Source: Cyclobacteriaceae bacterium
Lineage (GTDB): Bacteria > Bacteroidota > Bacteroidia > Cytophagales > Cyclobacteriaceae
Reading direction: 5' to 3'
Length of the DNA stretch: 36,051 bases
NCBI GenBank assembly: GCA_947457095.1
Contig: CANGUK010000011.1
Span: 1 to 36,051, forward strand
Position 1 is the first letter of the stretch. The number at the start of each line of letters is the position of its first letter. The translations under genes and the position numbers were made by a program. Below the pieces are notes generated by a model. That model was not told the origin of the DNA. It saw only the letters and a list, made by a program, of their open reading frames with translations, and made no database searches. This document shows positions 1-8,560 of the stretch, in pieces.

Positions 1-2318
1 AATTCAAAACGCTTTCCAGCCTTGATCAAGGCATTAGCCATGCGGATCGTGCCAGCAGGATGAACATTGTTGTCTACATCACCTGTACTGAGCATCAGAT
101 GACCTTTTAGATTTTTGGCCAAGTCTGGATTTTTCTCAATTTGATACACAAAGGTGGTGTCTCCGCTTGGCAAGATTCGCTCCTGCACCCCATGGTGCTT
201 TTCAGACCACCAGCGGTTGTAAATGTTGTTTTCGTGATTTCCTGCCGAGGAAACAGCCACTTTAAATACATCCGGATACACCAGCATGGCGGCAGTAGAC
301 ATAAATCCTCCACCTGAATGCCCCTGGATCCCTACTTTGTGTCGATCGATAAAGGAATGTCTATCTGCCAACTGCTCCACTGCTGCCTTTTTATCTGCCA
401 ATCCATAGTCACGAAGGTCTCCATATCCAAAATTGTGATACCACTTGGATCGAGCCGGATGTCCACCTCGGTTACCCAGCGTCACCACCACAAAGCCAAA
501 CTGTGCCAGGCGATCTGTGCGGTCCATACCGCGACCAAAAGACTTGTTGACCGCCTCGGTCTGTGGACCAGGATACACATACTGGATCATAGGGTAGCTG
601 CGTGTGGAATCAAAATCAAAAGGCTTGTACATCACCCCATACAAGTCGGTGATGCCGTCGTCTGCCTTGAAGGTAAAGGGCTCAGGAAATTTGTATCCTG
701 CCGCCATGAGCTGGCTCAGGTCTGCCGTCTCCAAATCCATGATTTTGGCTCCATTCCGGTCGTAGAGTACCGAAGCCGGCACCGTATTTACCCGAGAGAA
801 ATTCGATACAAAATAGGAAGCCGGGTCATTGATACTGATTTCATGGTTAAAGTCTCCCTTATTCAACAAGGTAACTGCTCCCCCATCCAGCGAAACGGAA
901 TACAAATGTTCGTAGTAAGGATCCTCTCCTTTTTCACGACCATTGGCCGTAAAATACAGTTTGCGTAAGCCCGCATCTACTCGCGCCGCACCTGCAGTAT
1001 GGTAAGGACCTGAGGTAAGCTGTCGCTTGTAAGTTCCATCTTTCCCATAGAGGTAAAAATGTCCCCAACCATCGCGCTCCGACCACCAGATCAGGTCATT
1101 GCCGACCAACTCAGGTTTTTCAAAATCAATGTAGGTATTGCTTCTTTCTTCGATGAGGACTTCTTTCTGGTTGGTCTTTAAATTCCAACGCAAAACATCC
1201 ACACGCTTCAGGTCACGGGAAGTCAAGGCAAAGTAAAATTCGCTGGTATTTCCTAACCAAGTGGTCGGTCTAAAGTCATCATCCCGCGTATTGGCCGCAG
1301 GAGTAGTGGACCAAAGCGAAACCGTCTGGTCTTTAAAAGTGGAAATGGGTAATTCGCTCAACTTCTGAGTTTCAAAAGAATAATGGATTAGGTCAGTGAT
1401 CGGCTGCTCCTTCTCCCCCGGCATGGCATACTTGTAGGTTTCCAAAGTAGGTCTAGGATCTCGGGTGTTGTGAATCACCCAGAGGTCTTTCACCTTACGC
1501 TGGTCGGTGCGGGTCAAGATAAATTGCTTGCTATCTGTACTCCAAAGAACAGGAGCACGCTTTCGGTCGTTTTTCTTTTTTTCAACCTCCACATTGTCAT
1601 CCCCACGATCTCCCCAGCCATACTCGTAATCCGCTACACCATCGGTGGTCAGTGCTTGTTCCACCAAGGTGGTATCCTTCAAATCTTTTACTGCCTTTAG
1701 GAAATTGGCTTTATCCATCCAGTAGAGGTTGAAGTTTTTCACATACACTACCTTGGAGGAGTCAGGCGCTATATTGGCCCAAGCGAGACGGGCAGGCTCC
1801 TTTACCGTTTCAATTTCTTTGAGTTGCTGGGAAGTCAAATTGAATTGAAAGGTATGCACCTTCTTCTCGAGGGAATCTTTCGCATTCTTATTCTTTGCTT
1901 TGAGTTCGGCCCAATCCTTTTTAAGAACCTCTGCTGTGCTTTTTACGGTGAATTGGAGGGTGTTTTCATCCCCAAGCAACTTCATGTTGTCCAATTTGAG
2001 GTGCTGCCCATCAAAGGGATCTTTGACCGCCTTCGTAAGTTCTGCTGCGAGTTTGTCCGCATCAAAAAGCAGAGTCTTGGTCCGTCTCAATGGATCAATT
2101 ACTACCCATTTCTTCCCTTGTGTAGTTTCGTATTCGTACCAAAAGCGGTCTGATTTTTTCATCCAATGCGGATCTACGCTGGTTGAAAAAATCATTTTCT
2201 TCAATTTATCGGGTGAAAACCGAGCTGCTAACTCGTAATTCCCTTTGGATGTAGGTTGCTGGGCAACACTTGAAAATGCAAGGAGCAGGCAACACAGGAG
2301 GATGGTAATTTTTTTCAT
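1..2318 (-). CDS. S9 family peptidase (prolyl oligopeptidase / DPP-IV-like), C-terminus cut by window edge
   Basis: A secreted serine exopeptidase or oligopeptidase that would trim peptides in the periplasm. The visible 772 residues begin with a signal peptide (MKKITILLCCLLLAFSSVAQ) and run through a long beta-propeller-type N-terminal domain. They then enter the alpha/beta-hydrolase domain, where the nucleophile motif GHSGGG places the catalytic Ser at about residue 668 (codon 315-317). The catalytic Asp is probably in GDVDNNVHP near positions 65-90, and the catalytic His lies beyond the window. The ATG at 2318 is chosen because it gives a clean signal peptide. The family is known to be S9B/S9C-like. 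The exact specificity cannot be read here, and GHSGGG differs from the GWSYGG typical of DPP-IV. Many + strand ORFs inside this gene are antisense shadows. Confidence 0.9.
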   Translation of the reverse strand, partial: MKKITILLCCLLLAFSSVAQQPTSKGNYELAARFSPDKLKKMIFSTSVDPHWMKKSDRFWYEYETTQGKKWVVIDPLRRTKTLLFDADKLAAELTKAVKDPFDGQHLKLDNMKLLGDENTLQFTVKSTAEVLKKDWAELKAKNKNAKDSLEKKVHTFQFNLTSQQLKEIETVKEPARLAWANIAPDSSKVVYVKNFNLYWMDKANFLKAVKDLKDTTLVEQALTTDGVADYEYGWGDRGDDNVEVEKKKNDRKRAPVLWSTDSKQFILTRTDQRKVKDLWVIHNTRDPRPTLETYKYAMPGEKEQPITDLIHYSFETQKLSELPISTFKDQTVSLWSTTPAANTRDDDFRPTTWLGNTSEFYFALTSRDLKRVDVLRWNLKTNQKEVLIEERSNTYIDFEKPELVGNDLIWWSERDGWGHFYLYGKDGTYKRQLTSGPYHTAGAARVDAGLRKLYFTANGREKGEDPYYEHLYSVSLDGGAVTLLNKGDFNHEISINDPASYFVSNFSRVNTVPASVLYDRNGAKIMDLETADLSQLMAAGYKFPEPFTFKADDGITDLYGVMYKPFDFDSTRSYPMIQYVYPGPQTEAVNKSFGRGMDRTDRLAQFGFVVVTLGNRGGHPARSKWYHNFGYGDLRDYGLADKKAAVEQLADRHSFIDRHKVGIQGHSGGGFMSTAAMLVYPDVFKVAVSSAGNHENNIYNRWWSEKHHGVQERILPSGDTTFVYQIEKNPDLAKNLKGHLMLSTGDVDNNVHPAGTIRMANALIKAGKRFE

Positions 2319-2567
2319 GGGTGAGAAAGAATTAGAACTACTAAACTAGGGATTGGACCGAAAGTACAATTCACCGCCTGCATAATTTCTTTACTTTATT
2401 TTTCTAAATCCAACGAATGTAAAGGGAACTGCATCCTGATTTTTAATCTTTACTTAACCTAATTTTAATTTTTAAGGAATAAAATTTCGTTTTATACACA
2501 AAAGCATAATGTTTCAAACACACTCAAGTGACGTTTGCAAGTGTAATTGCTAAGCAAAACGACTTGT

Positions 2568-3440
2568 GTGAAGACTAACTACAAAACCATCATCGTTTCG
2601 GATGTTCACTTGGGAACCAAGGGTTCGAAATCCAAAGAAATTGCACGTTTTCTCAAGCAATTTCACTGCGACAACCTTATCTTAAACGGCGACATCATCG
2701 ATGGCTGGCAACTGAAAAAGTCAGGTAGCTGGAAGCGAAAACACACCCGATTCTTCAACCGCGTATTGAAGATGATGGAAAACCAATCCACAAACGTATT
2801 CTACCTGCGTGGTAACCACGATGACTTTTTGGATCAGATCCTTCCACTTCAATTCGGCAGACTGCAAATTCTAGCGGACATGACCTATGAAAGTAATGGG
2901 AAAACGTACTTCATCACCCATGGGGATGTCTTCGATAGCATTACCACCAATCTCCGCTGGATTGCCTACCTCGGTGATGTGGGTTATACTTTTTTGCTTT
3001 GGCTCAACCGAGTAGTCAACTACTACCGTTACAAAAAGGGACTTCCTTACTTCTCCCTTTCCCAATTTGTCAAAGGGAAAGTCAAACAGGCAGTATCCTA
3101 CGTAGACGATTACGAAACCGAACTTGCCAAGATGGCCAAAGCCAAAGGCTGCGATGGCATTATCTGTGGGCACATTCACAAGGCCGAAAACCGCGTGATT
3201 GAAGGTATCCACTACCTCAATTCTGGGGATTGGGTGGAGACCATGAGTGCTTTGGCAGAGGACCACGAAGGCAACTGGGAGTTGATCTACTTCAACCAAA
3301 TCGATTTCAAGAAAATGGATACGCATCAAGAGTTTTCGATACCATCACGTATGGAAGAGTTGACCGAAATGGAACTTCCTCGGGTTGCCTTTACCGGAAT
3401 CCAAGACGAAGAATTACAAACACCAAGCATCCAACTTTAA
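2568..3440 (+). CDS. LpxH-like UDP-2,3-diacylglucosamine diphosphatase family metallophosphoesterase
   Basis: A calcineurin-type metallophosphoesterase resembling the Bacteroidetes UDP-2,3-diacylglucosamine pyrophosphatases (COG2908), which cut the lipid A precursor to lipid X at the inner face of the membrane. All dinuclear metal motifs are visible in order: SDVHLG (DxH), GDIIDGW (GDxxD), RGNHDD (GNHD), THGDVFD and GHIHKAE (GHxH). There is no ATG. The gene opens with GTG at 2568 (M-KTNYKTIIVSDVHLG), which puts the first motif where the family has it, or with TTG at 2547, seven codons earlier. It lies 3 bp before the glycosyltransferase gene, so the two are surely co-transcribed. Lipid A specificity is inferred; many such proteins act on undetermined phospholipids or nucleotides. 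Confidence 0.85.
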   Translation: MKTNYKTIIVSDVHLGTKGSKSKEIARFLKQFHCDNLILNGDIIDGWQLKKSGSWKRKHTRFFNRVLKMMENQSTNVFYLRGNHDDFLDQILPLQFGRLQILADMTYESNGKTYFITHGDVFDSITTNLRWIAYLGDVGYTFLLWLNRVVNYYRYKKGLPYFSLSQFVKGKVKQAVSYVDDYETELAKMAKAKGCDGIICGHIHKAENRVIEGIHYLNSGDWVETMSALAEDHEGNWELIYFNQIDFKKMDTHQEFSIPSRMEELTEMELPRVAFTGIQDEELQTPSIQL

Positions 3441-3443
3441 GCC

Positions 3444-4565
3444 ATGCGGTTTTTGTTTTTAATTCAAGGTGAAGGAAGGGGACATCTGACGCAGGCGCTA
3501 TCCTTTGTCGCGCTGCTAAAGAAAGAGAACCATGAATTGGTAGGCGTGGTGGTAGGGAAAAGTCCAAGGCGACAAGTTCCCGACTTCTTTCTTCAAAAAA
3601 TTGGTACGGCAGTCACTTCGGTCGAGAGCCCCAACTTTGAAACCGACGGACTTGAAAAGAAGATCCTGCTTGGAAAAACCATTCGAAAAAGTCTAGCTAA
3701 GCTGCCTACCTATTGGACTAGCCTACAAAAAATTCATGCATTGATTCAAGACACGCAACCCGAGGTGGTGGTGAACTTCTATGAACCGCTTGCAGGTCTT
3801 TACAACTTACTTTTTGCACCCAAAATAGCGTTCTGGGCCATCGGTCACCAATACTTGGAAAGTCATCCTGAATTCACCTTTGCCCCAAAGCGAGGTTTGG
3901 AAAAGTTTCTTTTCCAGCTACACACCCGCTTTACGGCATGGGGTGCATCGGAGCGCTTGGCACTATCCTTTCTGCCGAAGGAAAATTGCAATGGAGTTCG
4001 GGTAGTCCCTCCCTTGCTTCGCCAAGAGGTAAAGGAATTGACTGTTTCTCAAGGAGATTTCTACCTAACCTATATGGTGAATCCAGGCTATGCCGAGGAG
4101 GTGCTGACTTTTGCAAAAAACAACCCAGAGGTCTACATCAAAGCATTTTGGGATAAGAAGGGAGCAGCAGCATGTGAAAATCCCCTCCCCAACTTAAGTT
4201 TTCATCGAATCAATGATCAAAAATTTTTGGAGGCCATGGCGGCATGTAAAGGGTTGATCTGCACGGCTGGTTTTGAATCGGTGTGTGAGGCAATGTATTT
4301 GGGCAAGCCCGTCGTCATGGTGCCTATTGCAGGTCAGTACGAGCAAGCCTGCAATGCCTTGGATGGAGAGCAATCAGGAGCTGGAAAAAAGGCAGATTTC
4401 TTTGATTTTGAACTACTCACTAGCATCTCCTTGCCAGACGCAAGCCATACAAAAGGCTACCAAGAATGGGCTGAAAGTTGGCCTACAGCATTCCGGAAAC
4501 TAGTACACAAACTGGAATCAGAACCAAAAAAAGAAAGTCCCGAATTCGTGTATGCTAGCAGTTGA
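3444..4565 (+). CDS. glycosyltransferase of the Glyco_trans_1_3 (MurG/UGT-like GT-B) type
   Basis: A 373-residue GT-B fold glycosyltransferase. The N-terminus contains QGEGRGHLTQALSF, the glycine-rich acceptor-side loop typical of PF13528-like and MurG-like enzymes. The C-terminal half holds a nucleotide-sugar site of the form TAGFESVCEAMYLGKPVV followed by PIAGQYEQACNA, with the usual acidic residue and Gln. No signal peptide or membrane segment is present, so it probably works at the cytoplasmic face. It follows the LpxH-like phosphoesterase by 3 bp, suggesting a shared role in lipid or envelope glycan modification; the donor and acceptor are unknown. Its last 11 bp overlap the convergent small membrane protein gene. 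Confidence 0.8.
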   Translation: MRFLFLIQGEGRGHLTQALSFVALLKKENHELVGVVVGKSPRRQVPDFFLQKIGTAVTSVESPNFETDGLEKKILLGKTIRKSLAKLPTYWTSLQKIHALIQDTQPEVVVNFYEPLAGLYNLLFAPKIAFWAIGHQYLESHPEFTFAPKRGLEKFLFQLHTRFTAWGASERLALSFLPKENCNGVRVVPPLLRQEVKELTVSQGDFYLTYMVNPGYAEEVLTFAKNNPEVYIKAFWDKKGAAACENPLPNLSFHRINDQKFLEAMAACKGLICTAGFESVCEAMYLGKPVVMVPIAGQYEQACNALDGEQSGAGKKADFFDFELLTSISLPDASHTKGYQEWAESWPTAFRKLVHKLESEPKKESPEFVYASS

Positions 4566-5037
4566 GGCTTTTTCTTTCCTCCGGAGTTAAATCTTCCGCT
4601 TTTTTGTAAGTAGTTTTTCCACCAATCTCAAGTTTGAAAAAAGGAAAGGCCGCCCGTTTAACTTTAGTCCGCTCTGCCAGCGTCATTTGGGAGTAGAGCT
4701 TTTCCAATGCTGCGGCCTCCAAGCGTAGTGCTTCGATTTCTTGATCGGTAAAAACTGAAAATTTCCGGTTGGCATAAACTTTCACTTGATACTTGCCATA
4801 CAATTGGCTGTATGTGGCCACCAAATCTGTATCATTAACTGAAGACTCAGCGCCCTGACTCACAAAATCTACAGGTGTACCTTGAGATAAGGATTGGGCT
4901 ATTGTATTGGATTCATTCACCGATTGCTCTTCTGTCAAAAGCTGGCTTCCCCCAAAATAAAGGCCTGCAAAAAGCAGTAGCAAGGAAATGGATAGGACAA
5001 TTCTTGACTTCATAGGGAAAGGAGATGAGTTTTTCAT
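4555..5037 (-). CDS. hypothetical single-pass membrane or exported protein
   Basis: Not recognised as a named family. The 160 residues start with a short basic stretch and one hydrophobic segment (about 12-29, VLSISLLLLFAGLYFGG). A polar linker of about 50 residues follows, then a charged, probably helical C-terminal domain (EALRLEAAALEKLYSQM) ending in EDLTPEERKSLNC. Similar tails occur in periplasmic parts of Bacteroidetes proteins linked to BlaR1/M56 modules, but the resemblance is weak. An alternative start is the Met at residue 9 (codon at 5013). The gene converges on the glycosyltransferase gene with an 11-bp overlap of their 3' ends, so the two transcripts are complementary there. It is probably a real gene because the signal anchor and charge pattern are sensible. 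Confidence 0.65.
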   Translation of the reverse strand: MKNSSPFPMKSRIVLSISLLLLFAGLYFGGSQLLTEEQSVNESNTIAQSLSQGTPVDFVSQGAESSVNDTDLVATYSQLYGKYQVKVYANRKFSVFTDQEIEALRLEAAALEKLYSQMTLAERTKVKRAAFPFFKLEIGGKTTYKKAEDLTPEERKSLNC

Positions 5038-5168
5038 AGCTTAGTAAGAGAGGTTGATTATCAAAAAATATTGAAATAAAGGTAAGTATTTTTTATTGGG
5101 CCGATAGTTAAAATTTATAAACCTCAAGCAAGAAAAAAACCAATCCAATCGGTTGATTTTTTGAAGAA

Positions 5169-5192
5169 GCAGGAAAATGGCAATTTTCCTGC
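5169..5192. repeat. perfect 10-bp hairpin upstream of the glucosidase gene
   Basis: GCAGGAAAAT, loop GGCA, ATTTTCCTGC form a perfect 10-bp stem with a 4-base loop. It is not directly followed by a T-run on either strand; on + a run of eight T lies at 5217-5224, too far away for a normal terminator. It sits between divergent genes (starts at 5037 - and 5304 +), so it could be an operator or a leader structure. Function unknown. Confidence 0.5.
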
Positions 5193-5303
5193 ATTTGCAG
5201 TGAATGTGGTGCCCTCTTTTTTTTAACAGATAAGGTAAATTCATATGCTACTTTCTGCGCTGAAAATGATAATTTCACCCCTCGCTCAAGGAACAACAAG
5301 TTC

Positions 5304-7973
5304 ATGTCTGCCGAAAATACACGACTACAAGAAGATAAGGAGAAAAAGAAGCATTGGAAGAAGTGGGGTCCTTACCTTACCGATCGCCAATGGGGCACCG
5401 TACGCGAGGATTATAGTCCCGATGGGGCAGCATGGGAAAATGTAACCCATGAACATGCGCGTAGCAAAGCCTACCGTTGGGGAGAAGAGGGAATTGCAGG
5501 ACTTTCCGACCATCGCCAAATTATTTGCATGGCTTGGGCTTTTTGGAATGGGAAAGATCCCTTTTTGAAGGAACGATTTTTTGGATTGACGGGCAATCAG
5601 GGCAACCATGGGGAAGATGTGAAGGAGATGTATTTCTACCAGGATGCTACACCTACCCACAGCTACATGAAGATGCTTTACAAGTATCCTCAGGCAGAAT
5701 TTCCCTACCAACAGCTCGTAGATGAAAATAAAAAGGCAAGCAAACTCGAGGACGAGTACGAACTGCTAGACACAGGTATTTTTGACGAGGACCGGTATTT
5801 TGACATTGTCATTGAATACGCCAAAGCGGACGCAGAAGACATCGTGGCTTCAGCCACCATCACCAACCGAGGGCCTGAAGAGGCCAAACTCTGGGTTCTA
5901 CCAACGGTTTGGTTTCGGAAATTTTGGTTTACCGGGCACGAACCCTTCATGCCTAAGATGACTCAGGTCAACGAGGAATGCATCAAAGCATTTAACCCGA
6001 AGTCGGGCAATTATTTTTTCAGTTTCTCTGAGCATAAGGAATTGGTTTTCTGTGACAATGAGACAAACCGCGAACGACTTTATGGCATTCCAAACGAGCG
6101 CAAATCCACCAAAGACGCCATCAACGATTACCTCCTAAATGGGGATACTTCCAGACTCAATACAGGTACGGGTACCAAGGCTGCAGCAATCTATGAATTG
6201 AGCATCCCTGCTGGTGGGCAGGCCAAAGTACAGTTTCGAATGCATCGCCACCCAGATCAACATGCACAAGGTGCGATGTCTGAAATCTTGGCCGAGCGAA
6301 AAAAAGAAGCAGACGAATTCTACGAAGAACTCCAAGAAAAAGTAGTAGATACCGAGCATCAGCAGATTCAGCGTCAAGCTTATGCCGGTTTGCTCTGGAC
6401 CAAACAGTTTTACTACTACGATGTCAACCGCTGGCTAGAAGGCGATCCTGGACGCTACCAACCTCCACATGCTCGGAAAAAAGGCAGAAACCACAGTTGG
6501 ACACACCTCCAGAATTTCGACATCATTTCCATGCCGGATAAGTGGGAATATCCCTGGTATGCCGCCTGGGACCTTGCCTTCCACTGCATCCCCTTGGCCC
6601 GGTTGGATGCAGAATTTGCCAAAAACCAACTGCTCCTACTACTCAATGAGTGGTATATGCATCCCAATGGGCAAATTCCAGCCTACGAATGGAATTTTTC
6701 AGATGTAAACCCTCCAGTACATGCTTATGCGGTTCAGCGGGTATACCAAATAGACAAGAAGTTAAATGGAGGCAAAGGCGACCAGCAATTCCTGGAGCGA
6801 GCCATGCACAAGCTTATGCTCAACTTCACCTGGTGGGTCAACAGAAAGGATTCCGAAGGCAATAATATCTTTGAAGGCGGCTTCCTAGGCCTAGACAACA
6901 TTTCCCTTTTTGACCGTAACCACGCCCAATATTACCAAGGTAAACTAGAACAAGCGGATGGCACGTCCTGGATGGCCATGTTCTCGCTAAACATGCTCCG
7001 CATTGCGCTGGACCTCTGCGAACACAATACCGTCTACCAGTTTAGCGCTACCAAATTCCTGGAGCACTTCCTCTACATCGCTGGAGCGATGAATACCATC
7101 TCCTCAGAGCAAATTTCGCTTTGGGATGACGAAGACAATTTCTTTTACGATGTATTCCATTACCAGGGCAAGGATCCTAAAAAACTAAAGGTTCGTTCGA
7201 TTGTGGGACTCATCCCCCTATTCGCCGTGGAACCAATTCGAGAAGAGCTATTTGACTCTCTTCCCGAATTCAAAAAGCGACTTGATTTCATTCTTAAAGA
7301 GAAACCAAAACTAGCAGCTTTGGTATCCAGCTGGGTTCAACCCGGACATGGCAAACGCCGATTATTTTCTCTACTCCGTGGCCATCGCATGAAGAGTGTG
7401 CTTCAGCGCATGCTCAATGAAGAAGAGTTTCTCAGTGATTTTGGCATCCGCTCCCTGTCCAAATACCACGAAAACCATCCCTATACCATGAAAATCAATG
7501 GGGACACGCTTTCAATTCGCTACACACCTGGGGAAGCGGACACCCAAATGTTTGGAGGAAACTCCAATTGGCGAGGACCGATTTGGTTTCCGATCAACTT
7601 TCTGATCATGGAGTCTCTGAAAAAATTTGACAGCTACTACGGGGAAGACCTCTCCATTGAATACCCCACCGGATCGGGTAAATTCTTGACCATGGACATT
7701 ATTGCGAAGGAACTTTCCCTACGATGCATATCCCTATTTGCTCGAGATAAAAATGGAAATCGTCCAATCTATGGCAGCCAAACCAAGTTTCAGGAAGACC
7801 CTCACTTCAAAGACCACCTCCTATTTCATGAATACTTCCATGGCGATTCTGGAAAAGGACTAGGTGCATCTCACCAAACGGGATGGACAGCCTTGGTCGC
7901 TGAAATGATTCACTCCTATTACCAACCATCACCTAGTCATCAGGATGACTCTTCTCCCCTATTTAGAAGCTAA
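5304..7973 (+). CDS. GH63-type (MGH1-like) alpha-glucosidase
   Basis: An 889-residue cytoplasmic glycoside hydrolase of the GH63/MGH1-like (alpha/alpha)6-barrel group, which hydrolyses terminal alpha-glucosides such as glucosylglycerate-like or mannosylglycerate-like compatible solutes or oligosaccharides. There is no signal peptide. The N-terminal part contains the typical YSPDGAAWENVTHEHARSKA and WGEEGIAGLSD signatures. The barrel contains WYAAWDLAFH with a probable catalytic acid Asp at about 423. Near the C-terminus HEYFHGDSGKG carries the probable catalytic base Glu at 843, followed by HQTGWTALV. Length matches the bacterial family (about 870-900). The start at 5304 precedes the first conserved block by about 30 residues, which is reasonable. 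The 3' end overlaps rnhB by 29 bp, so the pair is co-transcribed. The natural substrate is not readable from sequence. Confidence 0.85.
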   Translation: MSAENTRLQEDKEKKKHWKKWGPYLTDRQWGTVREDYSPDGAAWENVTHEHARSKAYRWGEEGIAGLSDHRQIICMAWAFWNGKDPFLKERFFGLTGNQGNHGEDVKEMYFYQDATPTHSYMKMLYKYPQAEFPYQQLVDENKKASKLEDEYELLDTGIFDEDRYFDIVIEYAKADAEDIVASATITNRGPEEAKLWVLPTVWFRKFWFTGHEPFMPKMTQVNEECIKAFNPKSGNYFFSFSEHKELVFCDNETNRERLYGIPNERKSTKDAINDYLLNGDTSRLNTGTGTKAAAIYELSIPAGGQAKVQFRMHRHPDQHAQGAMSEILAERKKEADEFYEELQEKVVDTEHQQIQRQAYAGLLWTKQFYYYDVNRWLEGDPGRYQPPHARKKGRNHSWTHLQNFDIISMPDKWEYPWYAAWDLAFHCIPLARLDAEFAKNQLLLLLNEWYMHPNGQIPAYEWNFSDVNPPVHAYAVQRVYQIDKKLNGGKGDQQFLERAMHKLMLNFTWWVNRKDSEGNNIFEGGFLGLDNISLFDRNHAQYYQGKLEQADGTSWMAMFSLNMLRIALDLCEHNTVYQFSATKFLEHFLYIAGAMNTISSEQISLWDDEDNFFYDVFHYQGKDPKKLKVRSIVGLIPLFAVEPIREELFDSLPEFKKRLDFILKEKPKLAALVSSWVQPGHGKRRLFSLLRGHRMKSVLQRMLNEEEFLSDFGIRSLSKYHENHPYTMKINGDTLSIRYTPGEADTQMFGGNSNWRGPIWFPINFLIMESLKKFDSYYGEDLSIEYPTGSGKFLTMDIIAKELSLRCISLFARDKNGNRPIYGSQTKFQEDPHFKDHLLFHEYFHGDSGKGLGASHQTGWTALVAEMIHSYYQPSPSHQDDSSPLFRS

Positions 7974-8550
7974 TCGGATCGAAGCGGGCTGCGATGAAGT
8001 GGGTAGAGGCTGCCTTGCCGGACCCGTGGTGGCTGCAGCGGTGATTTTACCATCAGACTACCGCAACCCCTGGATTCAGGATTCGAAAAAATTAAGCAAG
8101 CAAACGCGAGAAGAACTCATCCAAGAAATCAAAGGAGCTGCACTAGGATGGGCTATAGCAGAAGCAAGTGTAGCTGAAATAGATCGAATCAATATCCTTC
8201 AGGCCTCCTTTCTTGCGATGGAGCGCGCCATTCAGCAACTTCCTCAAACACCCGAGCATCTCTTAATTGATGGCAACAGATGGAAGTCCACACTGCCCTA
8301 TTCCTTCACCTGTGTGATCAAAGGAGATGGAAAATTTGCTTCGATTGCGGCAGCATCCATCTTAGCCAAGGTTTACCGAGACGATCTGATGGAAAAACTT
8401 GCTCAAGAATTTCCGCATTACGGCTGGGAACAAAATGCAGGTTATCCCACCAAAAAGCATCGAGAGGGAATTCAATCCCATGGCAGCTGTGATTGGCATC
8501 GAAAGAGCTTTCAACTCCTCTCACCTCAACTTTCCTTAGGACTGGAATAG
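7945..8550 (+). CDS. rnhB: ribonuclease HII
   Basis: Cleaves the RNA strand of RNA-DNA hybrids and removes misincorporated ribonucleotides. The 201-residue protein has the diagnostic CDEVGRGCLAGPVVAAAV block, giving metal ligands Asp17 and Glu18. Asp109 is in LIDGN, and Asp146 in KVYRDD after the KGDGKFASIAAASILAK block. Full length for the family. It starts inside the end of the GH63 gene (29-bp overlap, different frame). The ATG at 7945 puts the DEVGRG motif at residue 17, as in homologues. It ends 10 bp from the 3' end of pntB on the other strand, with no obvious terminator between. Confidence 0.95.
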   Translation: MTLLPYLEANRIEAGCDEVGRGCLAGPVVAAAVILPSDYRNPWIQDSKKLSKQTREELIQEIKGAALGWAIAEASVAEIDRINILQASFLAMERAIQQLPQTPEHLLIDGNRWKSTLPYSFTCVIKGDGKFASIAAASILAKVYRDDLMEKLAQEFPHYGWEQNAGYPTKKHREGIQSHGSCDWHRKSFQLLSPQLSLGLE

Positions 8551-8560
8551 CATTTTTTCC

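Noticed and set aside
318-968. 216-residue + strand ORF, and other long ORFs at 1470-2238
   Set aside because: They lie antisense to the S9 peptidase, whose signal peptide, beta-propeller and GHSGGG motif are continuous. The + strand translations are Cys/His/Ser-rich and show no family features.
2509-2553. 14-codon ORF upstream of the metallophosphoesterase
   Set aside because: ATG at 2509 ends at TAA 2551-2553, overlapping the alternative TTG start. It has no coding signal and no leader-peptide features, so it is probably chance.
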